DNA from: Shouchella tritolerans
Lineage (GTDB): Bacteria > Bacillota > Bacilli > Bacillales > Bacillaceae_D
DNA length: 64,000 nucleotides
Assembly: GCF_025770735.1 (NCBI RefSeq)
Contig: NZ_JAODPB010000003.1
Coordinates: 434,001 to 498,000 of the forward strand
Direction: 5' to 3'
The position numbers and the translations under genes were made by a program. The notes under the pieces are model-generated. The model was not told where the DNA came from, made no database searches, and worked only from the letters and a program-made list of their open reading frames with translations. This document shows, in pieces, positions 1 through 8,447 of the stretch (position 1 is its first letter; each line of letters opens with the position of its first letter).

Positions 1-147
1 GCATTAAAAGGGCTAGTGATCGCAACAGGGCTTGGAGCATCGGGTCTGACAATGGGGCCCTATGTGGGGACGTTAGCCGCCGCTTTGGCAGTTGGCGAGG
101 AGCCAACTATTGATTTAGCTCCATACGATCCATTGCGGAAGTTTTAA
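1..147 (+). CDS. FAD-dependent amine/glycine oxidase family protein, 3' end only
   Basis: The reading frame is open from base 1 and stops with TAA at 145-147, giving the last 48 residues of a protein that begins outside the window. The tail contains a glycine-rich segment (ATGLGASGLTMGP) and ends near PYDPLRKF. This resembles the C-terminal FAD-contacting segment of DadA/glycine-oxidase type flavoenzymes, which oxidise amino acids or other amines. The substrate cannot be read from this fragment. The stop is followed after 8 bases by a hairpin (156-180) and then by repeat copy A. Confidence 0.7.
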   Translation, partial: ALKGLVIATGLGASGLTMGPYVGTLAAALAVGEEPTIDLAPYDPLRKF

Positions 148-154
148 TTAAACA

Positions 155-362
155 AAGCGAGCTGTGGGAGGCAGCTCGCTCGAGGTTGTCGACAAAGTCG
201 ATAACCGCCCTCAGGCTGATAGAAAACGCTTGTCAGACGAGGAGTGCAGGCGAGGGAAGATGCGAATAGAACGTGGGTTCATGAGCATATGAGTGAGGCA
301 AACGACGACGTATGTGAGCGTTTGTCTACAGTCTGAAGCGAGCTGTGGGAGGCAGCTCGCTC
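155..362 (+). repeat. Repeat copy A: 154-bp structured element between two identical terminator-like hairpins
   Basis: A 27-base direct repeat (155-181 and 336-362) encloses a 154-bp core (182-335). Each direct repeat is a hairpin with stem AGCGAGCTG/CAGCTCGCT and a 7-base loop. The core is nearly identical to the reverse complement of 19726-19879, which is also exactly 154 bp, and its right part resembles 35997-36090. The core starts with a 10-bp stem (GGTTGTCGAC/GTCGATAACC, one G-U pair, AAA loop) and ends in GTTTGTCTACAGTCTG. It lies between two convergent genes, in the same direction as the upstream gene. Confidence 0.85.
337..361. terminator. Hairpin between convergent genes, possible bidirectional terminator
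   Basis: Stem of 9 bp (337-345 with 353-361) and a 7-base loop, lying 5 bases beyond the stop of the minus-strand VanZ-like gene. The T content after it is modest on both strands, so termination strength is uncertain. The same hairpin occurs at 156-180. Confidence 0.5.
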
Positions 363-366
363 TATT

Positions 367-819
367 TCACGTTTTTTTCCAAAAAAAGTGGAGGATGAGC
401 GAGAATATGCCTATGCCTGCCGCCGCCCCAGCTGTGTCAATAAGCACATCGGTAAATTGGCCGCTGCGTCCTGGGATAAAGAGTTGGTGGATTTCGTCGG
501 TGATGGCATACAAAAAGCATATACAGAGCGCCAAGACCGCCGCTCCCGCCCCCTTGCTGCCAACTTGGCGAAGACCATTTAGCATGAGGATACCAAGAAT
601 AAAGTAAGCGCCAAAATGGGCACCTTTGCGGACAACTGTGTGGAGAATATCGGCATGCATTTCTACCTGTGGCAAAATCGCCGATAGTGACTGCAACAAA
701 AAGTCAAGTACACCCAAACTTAACTGTGAAGAATCGGTTGCGGGCTGATGGGAGAGAAGAAAAATCGTAGCCATCCACAAAATCGTCGCTGTCCATGAAA
801 GAATTGCCTTGTTGCGCAT
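367..819 (-). CDS. VanZ-like family membrane protein
   Basis: A 150-residue membrane protein with about four hydrophobic segments: near residues 7-22, 65-85, 90-108 and 127-147. The family signature is clear: a KGAHF segment in the middle and DEIHQLFIPGRSG followed by DVLIDTAGA near the C-terminus. VanZ-like proteins take their name from the teicoplanin-resistance accessory protein VanZ, but most chromosomal members have no defined role and there is no vancomycin cluster here. It is a single gene, convergent with the oxidase fragment and divergent from the WrbA-type gene. The length is usual for the family. Confidence 0.85.
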   Translation of the reverse strand: MRNKAILSWTATILWMATIFLLSHQPATDSSQLSLGVLDFLLQSLSAILPQVEMHADILHTVVRKGAHFGAYFILGILMLNGLRQVGSKGAGAAVLALCICFLYAITDEIHQLFIPGRSGQFTDVLIDTAGAAAGIGIFSLILHFFWKKT

Positions 820-925
820 AAAAGTCTGCCTTTCCTACTGTTTCATTTATTTTATCATATAATGAAAATAAGTATATTAAATTCGAGATAAATGGGTATA
901 TAATAAAGAAAAAGGAGGTTTGAAA

Positions 926-1540
926 ATGGCAAATGTAAAAACAGCGGTCATCTATTACAGTTCAACCGGTACAAACTATCAATTGGCAAAATGGGCAAAA
1001 GAGGCAGCTGAAAAAGAAGAGGCAGAAGTGCGCTTATTGAAGTTTCCTGAACTTGCTCCAGATGCAGCGATTGACTCCAATCCAGCCTGGCGTGCCCATG
1101 TGGAAGCGACAAAAGATGTGCCAGAAGTAACACCAGATGACATGGAATGGGCTGATTCCTATATCTTTAGCGTGCCTTCACGCTTTGGCGTTCTTCCAGC
1201 ACAAGCTAAACAATTTTTTGATACGCTCGGCGGCTTGTGGGCACAAGGCAAACTCGCTAACAAGGTAGTAAGCGCCATGTCCTCTGCCTCTAATTCACAC
1301 GGCGGTCAAGAAGCAACGATTTTGTCTGTGTATACAACGATGTACCATTGGGGTGCAATTGTTGTTGCGCCTGGTTATACGGACCAAAGTGCTTTCACTT
1401 CAGGCGGCAATCCTTACGGCACGAGCGTGACAATTGACCAAGACGGCAATCAAATAGAAGACGTCGAACAGGCTGTCAAACAGCAAGCAAAACGGACAGT
1501 CGCAGTCGCTAAAGCCATTGTTACAGGCTTGCAAACTTGA
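926..1540 (+). CDS. WrbA-type NAD(P)H:quinone oxidoreductase (flavodoxin fold)
   Basis: A 204-residue flavoprotein of the WrbA / type IV NQO family, which reduces quinones by two electrons with NAD(P)H and FMN. The N-terminal FMN phosphate loop is visible as YYSSTGTNYQLA. The middle has the usual SRFGVLPAQAKQFFD and SASNSHGGQE segments, and the C-terminal part has GGNPYGTS. I start at ATG 926 because AAAGGAGG at 911-918 is spaced 7 bases from it; an in-frame TTG at 920 would sit almost on the ribosome site. It stands alone and is followed by a strong terminator at 1603-1636. Likely cytosolic, in redox stress defence. Confidence 0.88.
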   Translation: MANVKTAVIYYSSTGTNYQLAKWAKEAAEKEEAEVRLLKFPELAPDAAIDSNPAWRAHVEATKDVPEVTPDDMEWADSYIFSVPSRFGVLPAQAKQFFDTLGGLWAQGKLANKVVSAMSSASNSHGGQEATILSVYTTMYHWGAIVVAPGYTDQSAFTSGGNPYGTSVTIDQDGNQIEDVEQAVKQQAKRTVAVAKAIVTGLQT

Positions 1541-1602
1541 AACTGAGAGAAATCGATTGCCAGCTATAGGCAAACAACGAGGAAGCGATGATGTGCCGAC
1601 AG

Positions 1603-1636
1603 AAAAAACCGCCTTTGGATGGGAGGGCGGTTTTTT
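1603..1636 (+). terminator. Rho-independent terminator after the WrbA-type gene
   Basis: AAAAAACCGCC (1603-1613) pairs with GGCGGTTTTTT (1626-1636). The A-rich left arm and T-rich right arm make it able to work on both strands. Confidence 0.9.
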
Positions 1637-1723
1637 ACTGTCGCTAACAGCGACGTGACTAGTCTCATTTCCATTTCGCTTTACCGCTGCTATCCGTCGT
1701 GAAGGCGCTTCGCGAAGCCCTTC

Positions 1724-2191
1724 TCACTTCTGCCTAAGCATGCCTTTGTAAATCCCTGGCTTTGAGTTCGGAATAGCGATCGCGCCAAGCGCTTTTTCGT
1801 AAAAATCCACTGGTCCAGCGCTGCCGATGATGCCATAGCCGTATCCGGATTCACGCATGGCATGGAAAGAGCGGAGCAATAGCGCCTTTCCGATTCCTTG
1901 GCCACGGGCGTCCTCTTTTACGCCAGTAGGCCCAAAAAAATTTTTAAGCGTTGCATCATAGCAGGCAAAGCCGAGGAGCTCCTCGCCGCTTACAGCGAGG
2001 TAGCAAGAAACGGGAGCGCGGCTAAAAGCAACATCGCATTCATCGGCCCAGCCTTGGCTAAAATGGGATTTGACCCATTTAAGCACTATTGTTTTCTCTG
2101 GGGCGAGTGCGCGTCTAATGGTGATTTCCTTTGAAACGAATGTTTCGTCAGGCAGGCTATATAACGGGACGAGCATGTCACTCAACATCAT
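1724..2191 (-). CDS. GNAT family N-acetyltransferase
   Basis: About 155 residues with the GNAT acetyl-CoA binding signature: GVKEDARGQGIGKALL (motif A, R/Q-x-x-G-x-G/A) followed by an aromatic C-terminal part (VDFYEKALGA). The family moves an acetyl group from acetyl-CoA to an amine; the acceptor is unknown. The frame can be extended to GTG at 2236, but the extra 15 residues do not look like part of the domain, and ATG at 2191 has a reasonable AAAGG site 5 bases upstream. I favour 2191 without being certain. It is divergent from aroD with no obvious partner. Confidence 0.75.
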   Translation of the reverse strand: MMLSDMLVPLYSLPDETFVSKEITIRRALAPEKTIVLKWVKSHFSQGWADECDVAFSRAPVSCYLAVSGEELLGFACYDATLKNFFGPTGVKEDARGQGIGKALLLRSFHAMRESGYGYGIIGSAGPVDFYEKALGAIAIPNSKPGIYKGMLRQK

Positions 2192-2372
2192 CAGCGCCTT
2201 TCTGTTTGGAGCTACAGGTGAGTTCGTTGCAAGCACAGCGTTTTCCTGTTTGGCGCCATAAAAGAGATAAGAAAAAAGGTTGACAGTGCTCCTTTAAAGC
2301 GCAAAAATAAAGGCATTGTGAGCTGGAACAAGTCTCTTGCCGATTCACCAAATGGGATAAAGGGGTGTTTGC

Positions 2373-3143
2373 ATGGGCAAACCGATTCAAAAAACAGACG
2401 GGCCTACGCCACAAAGGCCATTGATTTGTGCGCCACTAATCGGAAAAACAAAAGCAGCGCTGGTAGAAGAAATCGACGCTGTCGCTGCTAAAAAGCCAGA
2501 TCTTCTAGAGTGGCGAGTCGATTTTTATAAACACATTGGTGAGACCGAGGACGTCCTAGAGACTGCTGCCCTTTTAAAGGCGCACAGCCAAGGGATCCCG
2601 ATTTTGTTTACACGCAGATCCGTCCGCGAAGGGGGCGAACCGATCTCAATTAGCGAACAGGAAGTGACAGGGCTCTATGAGCAAGTAATGAAGCTAGGGC
2701 TTGTCGACGTAGTTGATGTAGAGCTTAGCAGCCCGGAAGCCGAAAAGGCGCGACTTAAAGCCGTTGCTAATGAAACAGGTACTCAATTGATTCTATCCTA
2801 TCATCATTTTCAGCGCACGCCCTCTGAGACGGACATATTGGCAAAATTGCAAGAAGCGGAAGCATATGGAGCCGATGTAGGCAAGGTCGCAGTAATGCCC
2901 CAGACAATGGCCGATGTGCTCACTTTGATGCAGGCAACGCAAAAAGCCGCCTCCACACTGACAATTCCAGTCATCACCATGGCCATGGGCCGTCTAGGCA
3001 CATTGTCAAGAATGGCAGGCGGCGCTTGTGGTTCAGCACTTACGTTTGCGATCGCCAATGATAGCTCTGCTCCTGGACAAATGCCGATTGAGGAGCTTCG
3101 TGTTGTTTTAGATGTCATCGACCGATATGTAACTGGGCAATAA
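2373..3143 (+). CDS. aroD: Type I 3-dehydroquinate dehydratase
   Basis: A 256-residue class I dehydroquinase that converts 3-dehydroquinate to 3-dehydroshikimate in the shikimate pathway through a Schiff-base lysine. The EWRVD segment near residue 48 is the substrate-binding Glu/Arg motif, SYHHF carries the catalytic histidine region, and GADVGKVAVMP carries the Schiff-base lysine. The tail GRLGTLSR...GSALTFA is typical. ATG 2373 follows an AAAGGGGTG ribosome site. It is not in an operon with other aro genes here, so it may serve either biosynthesis or quinate catabolism. Confidence 0.93.
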   Translation: MGKPIQKTDGPTPQRPLICAPLIGKTKAALVEEIDAVAAKKPDLLEWRVDFYKHIGETEDVLETAALLKAHSQGIPILFTRRSVREGGEPISISEQEVTGLYEQVMKLGLVDVVDVELSSPEAEKARLKAVANETGTQLILSYHHFQRTPSETDILAKLQEAEAYGADVGKVAVMPQTMADVLTLMQATQKAASTLTIPVITMAMGRLGTLSRMAGGACGSALTFAIANDSSAPGQMPIEELRVVLDVIDRYVTGQ

Positions 3144-3207
3144 ACGTGCTTATTGCTGTTCTACTAAAAGATCCCGTCCTGCTCCATGTGGCACGGGCTC
3201 CGTTTGC

Positions 3208-5889
3208 TTACCGCCAAGCGCTAATTCGTTCAGAGCGAGGCACAAATACAGCTGACATCGCTTTTACCCGTCCTTGCAACAGGAATTGCCTGCCTCCAAA
3301 ACTACGGGTGTAAACAAGTTCTGCTTTGCCAAGATGTTTTTTCCATTCACGGTGGAACATTTCAGCAGTGGCTTTTTTGCGCCCTAGTTCGGTTGGGACG
3401 GCAAAATAGTCTTTGCGCGTGCGGAAATGGGCCTTTGACTGCCGGTATAGAAGATAACGAGGATCTTCAATCGGATCAATCACCTCTTGGAGCGCTTTTA
3501 AAAAGACTGTTTTCTCATACGTTGTCCCGATTTTTAGCCAGCATTCGAGGGTGCCGTGTCCTACTTCTTTGGTGGAGATAGCACCTTTTTCCCACGGAGT
3601 CTCGACAATACCCGCTTGATGCAGTGCTTTATAAAGGGCCTCCCCAACACTCTCCATGCTTTTTTCAATCGTCGAATTGCGCCACCAAATCCGAATCGCT
3701 TTCCAAAAAAATGGAGCTGCAAAAATGGCGCTCAGCACAATCGGATAAAGTAAGTAAAACATCTGCTCCGCTTGGCTGCTATAATTGGAAGGCCGTTCTA
3801 CGGTTATGCCTTGCCATAAAGTAAGAAAGCCAATCACAATCATCGCCTTTAATGTTGTTCCAAACCAAAGTGGTCGAGGAACAGAACGAGGATCGGCGCT
3901 TATTTCTTCAGTTGGCCTTCCCTCCATTGCAACCGCTTTTCTCCAACGGTCGGCAAGTACTTGCCGATTTGCTGCCCAGGCAAATGTCTTTTCATTTGAC
4001 TCTTTCAATAAACGGCGGCGATACCGTGGCTTAGGAAAAGCAAGGCGGTTGATGCCTGACTCAATTATATCGTGCTCTGTGCCAAGGCCGATTAGCGACT
4101 TAAAGCGACGTTGGAGCGAGAGGCAATCATGACCACCATCATACTGTTTCGTGTCTATGCAAACCATATGCCAAATATTAGCAGTTTTATTCGGGTTGCC
4201 TCGTTCAATTCGCAGCGCCCGGCCGCGCATTTGATTAGACAACATGAATGAGCCGACATAGGATGCCATAATAAGCGTATTGATGCTAGGGGCGTCCCAG
4301 CCCTCTCCTAGCAGCGCCGTTGTCCCGATTAGGACGTGAATGTCGCCAGTTGTAAAAACAGCGGTGATGATGCTCACCATTTTGGCGCGTGTGTTGTCAT
4401 CAACGCTTATCAATAAGTAATTCAGATCGTGGGCCAACGGTTGCAGTTTGAGCTCCAACCCTATTTTTTTGGCCTCTTTTTCGGCTCGTTTCTTAGCTGA
4501 AGCCGGGATAATAACAGTCGAGCCAGTCAGGACCGCTAGTTTTATTTTCGGATCGATGTGCCGACGGAGCTGCTCAAAAATCGGGATGACCCCTAATCGC
4601 GTTAATGGTTGCTCGTCACCTGGGTGTTTAGGCAAATCAATAAGGCGGATGTAATCAGCGAGAATGACAAGGCGGAGCTTGTCTTCTAACTTGCTTGCTT
4701 CAAAAGAAACAATGTCTGTCATGGCATCAAGCTTGGATAGACTATTGACGAGAGAACGGTCAAACGTTTTCGTAGAACGAAGCGTGACTTTTCTACGCTC
4801 GATCGCGCCAATTCGCTGTAAATGTTGTCGAATTTCCTTTAATGGCGACTGCTTTTCATCAATTTCGGCATCTTTAAACAGCACATGGTTTAAAAGCTCT
4901 TCCGCCCACTCCTCTTCAAAAGGGGGGATGTTTTTTTCATACAAGCCAGCCAATTTTGCCGGCTGTTTCCACGCTTCGCTACTGCATGCATGCAAAAAAA
5001 TAAGCAAACTTGAGAAGTAAGCCTGATTGGCGAGCATTTCTTGGGCTTGGTTTGCTGGATCAGTGATGTAACGGTGCTGTTCTACAAACGAAATAAACGC
5101 TTTATCGGTTTTAAGCTGCTGCATAAATGACTTCATTTCGTTGTGAAACGCAAGGAGAGGCGCGGCTTCTTTCGCCGTTGGCGTTGTCGCATAAATATAA
5201 TCTTGATGAGGGCAGAGGTCCCCTTCTTTGACCAATTCGGCTACGTGAATTTCTGCATCAATTGGCCCGCACAGATCAATATAGTTTTTCCATTCTTTTT
5301 GGGAAACGTCGTAAGGTGGAGTGGCAGTTAGTGCGACAATCGTTGGCTTGACAAGAGAGCGCCGAAAATCGATCGTGCTTTTCCACCAAGCGGCACGCAA
5401 ATGATGGGCTTCATCGACAATCAACGTTTGAAAGCCCATGTTTAGCAAGCGCTTGTATGCCTCCTTCCTCTCTTTTCCCCCTAGTGATTCCGTTTGTTGT
5501 TCAGTGGCAATGTCTACGTCGTCCCCATCAAAACCTCCATCCTCTTCCAGACTGCAAAGGCTGTGCAGTCCTTGATAGGTGGCAATCGTCACAAAAGCAG
5601 GTTGGCGGATGTCTGTACTGATCCAATCCGGCGTTTCATCGCCTTGCCAGAACAGCTCTAGAAATCGCTCCGCCCATTGGTTGCGAATCGCCACTGTCGG
5701 AGCCAATATAAACGTAGGTTTGTTTAAGCGCACCATTAGTTCAAGCCCTAAAACGGTTTTGCCAGAGCCTGGCGGCGCAACGAGATGGACGCGTTGGTTT
5801 TGGAGAAGGGCATCCATGTCCGCTAAGATCTTTTTTTGGTACGTACGCCATCGATAACAAAATTGGATCGATTGTGGAAATTCGTTCAC
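3208..5889 (-). CDS. Superfamily 2 DEAD/DEAH-type helicase with C-terminal membrane segments
   Basis: 893 residues starting at GTG 5889, behind a GGGGGA site. Helicase motifs in order: a Q-like region (YQKK, about residue 17), Walker A GSGKT at 41-45, DEAHH at about 159-163, motif III TATPP at about 187, and motif VI QMRGRALR at about 554. This is the layout of type III restriction subunit-like ATPases. After the motor there are hydrophobic stretches at about 676-693 (IVIGFLTLW) and 708-733 (LLYPIVLSAIFAAPFFW), then a charged domain of about 150 residues. I recognise no nuclease or methylase neighbour. A phage-defence or nucleic-acid-processing role is possible but is inference. Confidence 0.8.
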   Translation of the reverse strand: MNEFPQSIQFCYRWRTYQKKILADMDALLQNQRVHLVAPPGSGKTVLGLELMVRLNKPTFILAPTVAIRNQWAERFLELFWQGDETPDWISTDIRQPAFVTIATYQGLHSLCSLEEDGGFDGDDVDIATEQQTESLGGKERKEAYKRLLNMGFQTLIVDEAHHLRAAWWKSTIDFRRSLVKPTIVALTATPPYDVSQKEWKNYIDLCGPIDAEIHVAELVKEGDLCPHQDYIYATTPTAKEAAPLLAFHNEMKSFMQQLKTDKAFISFVEQHRYITDPANQAQEMLANQAYFSSLLIFLHACSSEAWKQPAKLAGLYEKNIPPFEEEWAEELLNHVLFKDAEIDEKQSPLKEIRQHLQRIGAIERRKVTLRSTKTFDRSLVNSLSKLDAMTDIVSFEASKLEDKLRLVILADYIRLIDLPKHPGDEQPLTRLGVIPIFEQLRRHIDPKIKLAVLTGSTVIIPASAKKRAEKEAKKIGLELKLQPLAHDLNYLLISVDDNTRAKMVSIITAVFTTGDIHVLIGTTALLGEGWDAPSINTLIMASYVGSFMLSNQMRGRALRIERGNPNKTANIWHMVCIDTKQYDGGHDCLSLQRRFKSLIGLGTEHDIIESGINRLAFPKPRYRRRLLKESNEKTFAWAANRQVLADRWRKAVAMEGRPTEEISADPRSVPRPLWFGTTLKAMIVIGFLTLWQGITVERPSNYSSQAEQMFYLLYPIVLSAIFAAPFFWKAIRIWWRNSTIEKSMESVGEALYKALHQAGIVETPWEKGAISTKEVGHGTLECWLKIGTTYEKTVFLKALQEVIDPIEDPRYLLYRQSKAHFRTRKDYFAVPTELGRKKATAEMFHREWKKHLGKAELVYTRSFGGRQFLLQGRVKAMSAVFVPRSERISAWR

Positions 5890-6014
5890 GTTGATTCCCC
5901 CAGTCTACTAAAACGGTACTAGTAGTAGTTTACCAGGAATAAACAAGCTAGTAGAAGAGGGGATCACCATAAACGTTTGGAGCTAGTTGGCCTTCATTTT
6001 AGATAAAATGTGTG

Positions 6015-6062
6015 ATTTGAACGATAGAACTAGGTAATAAGAATCTTTTTCGTTCAAATTTT
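6015..6062 (+). other. Long-loop inverted repeat upstream of the LXG operon
   Basis: ATTTGAACG (6015-6023) pairs with CGTTCAAAT (6051-6059), followed by a run of T (to 6063). The loop is 27 bases. It lies upstream of the predicted promoter at 6098-6126, so it could end transcription coming from upstream or be an operator. The rest of 5890-6164 shows nothing else I can name. Confidence 0.35.
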
Positions 6063-6097
6063 TGCTTTTGTTAGGCGTGGTTAGGGCTATTGGTATA

Positions 6098-6126
6098 TTG
6101 AACATCCTGCCAGAGTCTTTTATGCT
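6098..6126 (+). promoter_or_regulatory. Predicted SigA promoter of the LXG operon
   Basis: TTGAAC (6098-6103), a 17-base spacer and TATGCT (6121-6126), about 38 bases before the first start codon. Pattern match only. Confidence 0.45.
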
Positions 6127-6164
6127 AGTTGTATATGGAAAATGGTAGAAGGTGACGGATACGA

Positions 6165-6554
6165 ATGGATTATTCAATGAGCATTCAACGACTCCAGCAG
6201 GAAGTGAGTTCGCTTCGGGGAGATATTGCATCTGCCCAACAAGATGTGAAGCGGCTCCAGGAAGCAAAGAGCACATTAATAGAAGAGCAGAACATTCTTC
6301 ACCAAGACAAGACATATCTCCAAGATCCAGAATTAAGCTATGATGCTTGGCGTGGAAATGAGGCCAACGACCATGACGGCAAACGATTTTATTTGGAAAC
6401 GTCTTATCAACACTCCCAAGACCATCTTGAGGACATCATTTCATCGATTGAAACAAAAATAAGCGACTTGCAAAGCAGTATCGAAAACAGCTACCGATTA
6501 ATTGATGCAAAACAAGCACAAGTGTCGATGTTCAAGCGCTTGCAAAAACAATGA
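6165..6554 (+). CDS. YwqH-like DUF5082 family protein
   Basis: A 129-residue, mostly helical and strongly coiled-coil protein with no signal peptide or membrane segment. It looks like the DUF5082 (YwqH) family, a small helical partner encoded just ahead of LXG toxins in Bacillus. Such small WXG100-like proteins are thought to bind the helical LXG domain and help its delivery by the type VII (Esx/Yuk) secretion system. ATG 6165 follows AAGGTGA. It starts an operon with a 14-base gap to the next gene. No secretion-machine gene lies in the window. Confidence 0.8.
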   Translation: MDYSMSIQRLQQEVSSLRGDIASAQQDVKRLQEAKSTLIEEQNILHQDKTYLQDPELSYDAWRGNEANDHDGKRFYLETSYQHSQDHLEDIISSIETKISDLQSSIENSYRLIDAKQAQVSMFKRLQKQ

Positions 6555-6568
6555 GGTGAAGGAAAACG

Positions 6569-6835
6569 ATGGCAGAAATTAAAGTGAACGAAGCCGAAGC
6601 GCTCGAAGTATTTGAAAATGTCGCCAATGCTGCAAATGGCTTTACGCCAACAGAGGCGAATATCGAACTGGCGACATCGTTACTCGAGTTTCTTGAGAAA
6701 GTCAATCAAATAGAGGACAGTTATAAAGCGCAAATACAAGCGTACATGGAAGCACTAAACAAAATGGAACAGGAAAGCCAGCGCCTTATTAAAGTGTACG
6801 GTGAGACGGACAGGGCCTTGGCAAACCAAGGGTAA
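6569..6835 (+). CDS. YwqI/YxiC-like DUF5344 family protein
   Basis: 88 residues, acidic and all-helical, without a hydrophobic segment. Size, position and composition match the YwqI/YxiC (DUF5344) family, found between YwqH-like proteins and LXG toxins. The likely role is a second small helical partner or chaperone of the LXG domain in type VII secretion. ATG 6569 is preceded by GAGGTGAAGG. It is 14 bases from the LXG gene and clearly co-transcribed. Confidence 0.78.
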   Translation: MAEIKVNEAEALEVFENVANAANGFTPTEANIELATSLLEFLEKVNQIEDSYKAQIQAYMEALNKMEQESQRLIKVYGETDRALANQG

Positions 6836-6849
6836 GGGGAGCCTAAGAG

Positions 6850-8421
6850 ATGAAAGTATTAGATGTCCAGGAAGTAATCAATGGCATTGATAAGCTAGTT
6901 GATGCGAAAAAAGAAGACATTGCCCAGCTAGAAGCGGTGGAATCAAGTATTCGCAAAATCCATAATCTCCATTCGCTCCAAGGAGAAGGGGGAGAAGCGA
7001 TTAAAAATCATTTTTCACAGCTGCACTTGCCGGCGCTCCGCTTTTTCGTTACCTATCTTGAACAGTACATCGAGCAACTCGGGAAAATGAAAAACAATAT
7101 TTTAAACTTCGAAGCAAGCAACGCGTTGCTTCGCCAAGATTTTTTAACAGAAACAATCCCAAATGGCATTAACCGCATCAAACAAAATGCCGAAGCGAGC
7201 ACAGAGGCAATTAACAGTGCGTGCGCCTCTATCCAAGACTTAGTCTATACAGGCACATTCACGATGGACGGCGTGCAAGCATGGGCAGATACGTTAAAAC
7301 AACATGCCCAAGACACAGCCGATCGTCTTGAAGAACTAGATGCAGAAAACATCAACCTCGCCAACGAAGCCGAAGCGACGTTAACAGAATTAATGCAGTC
7401 AACTGAAAAGGTCATTAACTGGACGACAGGAGGGCCAATTGCTTCCCCAGCTGTACAAGAAGAAATTGACCGTTATTTTAAAGAAAACGACGTCTATTAC
7501 AATATGTGGTCAGAAGCAATGGAGCTTGCTTCCATTGAAGACCCAACACTGATGGGGGCAATCGCCGATTGGTTTAGTACAGCAGGCACCTTCTATAAAG
7601 GGATGGATGTTGCCAAAGGCATTGGCGCTCTTGCCGTTATTGCCTCGGGAAAATTAAAGTTTGAAAAAGCTGGCAACGGCATTTTCCGCGTTAAAAACCA
7701 TCAAGACTGGGTAAAGAAAAACGGCGTCTACAATTCAAAGTTAGCAGCAGGCCTAAACTCGATCATGCGCAAATTCGGCAATAAAAATTCACCGATTAAG
7801 TTGTTCAAGGAACTTGGCAGGCTCAATAACCAACCGACCAACATTTTGAGAAAACTAGTCAATGTAGATCCGAGCCAATCCTCTGTAACATTTACTCGGT
7901 TGTTTCGAAAAAATGCCTCCGGCGTGGCAATCAACGAAACGAAAGCGAAACAATACGTTGCTAGACCGGACCTAAAAGCAACAGCCAAAGAAGCCAAAAA
8001 GACATTTGTCAATACGTTTAAGCGCGTGCCTTATGTAGGTACGATTGTGTCAGCTGGAAGCAATGTAATGGAAGCATTTAAGGATGAAAATAAAGAGAAA
8101 AGTGCCGCGGAAAAAACTGGCAGAGTAGCGGCTGGGTTCGCGATGGATGCTGGTGTTGCTGGGCTAACGGCAGGAGGAGCAGCAATCGGTTCCATGATCC
8201 TGCCAGGACCAGGCACAGTCATTGGCGGGGCAGTAGGGGCGACAGTTGGAATTATCGGGTCGATCGCTTTGGATGAAAAAGTGAAGGATTTGGGAGAGAA
8301 GGTAGGAAGACAAATAGACAAGGGTGTTGATAAAATAAAGGAGACGGCCTCAAAGGTGGCAGACAATATCGGCGATACCGTTAATAGTGCCAAAAAATTT
8401 GTTACCAGCTGGTTTAAATAG
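6850..8421 (+). CDS. LXG-domain polymorphic toxin, candidate membrane-acting effector
   Basis: 523 residues. The N-terminal 200 or so are helical with the character of the LXG domain (MKVLDVQEVINGIDKL start), the export module of type VII secretion toxins. The middle part (about 230-400) is a variable linker. The C-terminal region has a glycine-rich hydrophobic stretch at about 426-477 with repeated small-xxx-small spacing (TAGGAAIGSMILPGPG, IGGAVGATVGIIGS), followed by an amphipathic lysine-rich tail. I see no nuclease, deaminase or NADase motif. A glycine-zipper, pore-forming activity is inferred by analogy with TelE-type LXG toxins. The membrane proteins encoded next fit as immunity partners. 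Confidence 0.8.
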   Translation: MKVLDVQEVINGIDKLVDAKKEDIAQLEAVESSIRKIHNLHSLQGEGGEAIKNHFSQLHLPALRFFVTYLEQYIEQLGKMKNNILNFEASNALLRQDFLTETIPNGINRIKQNAEASTEAINSACASIQDLVYTGTFTMDGVQAWADTLKQHAQDTADRLEELDAENINLANEAEATLTELMQSTEKVINWTTGGPIASPAVQEEIDRYFKENDVYYNMWSEAMELASIEDPTLMGAIADWFSTAGTFYKGMDVAKGIGALAVIASGKLKFEKAGNGIFRVKNHQDWVKKNGVYNSKLAAGLNSIMRKFGNKNSPIKLFKELGRLNNQPTNILRKLVNVDPSQSSVTFTRLFRKNASGVAINETKAKQYVARPDLKATAKEAKKTFVNTFKRVPYVGTIVSAGSNVMEAFKDENKEKSAAEKTGRVAAGFAMDAGVAGLTAGGAAIGSMILPGPGTVIGGAVGATVGIIGSIALDEKVKDLGEKVGRQIDKGVDKIKETASKVADNIGDTVNSAKKFVTSWFK

Positions 8422-8447
8422 TTCATTCCAAATAATAGGAGATTGTA

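Noticed and set aside
155-362. Repeat copy A considered as an insertion-sequence remnant or MITE with terminal inverted repeats
   Set aside because: The flanking hairpins are direct, not inverted, repeats of each other, differ from copy to copy, and no transposase fragment is visible; a non-autonomous element of another kind remains possible.
293-607. Plus-strand frame across repeat copy A and the VanZ-like gene
   Set aside because: It starts inside the repeat and runs antisense to a clear membrane protein.
3158-3200. Weak hairpin between aroD and the helicase gene
   Set aside because: CCCGT/ACGGG with an irregular interior and a poor T-run; too weak to call a terminator.
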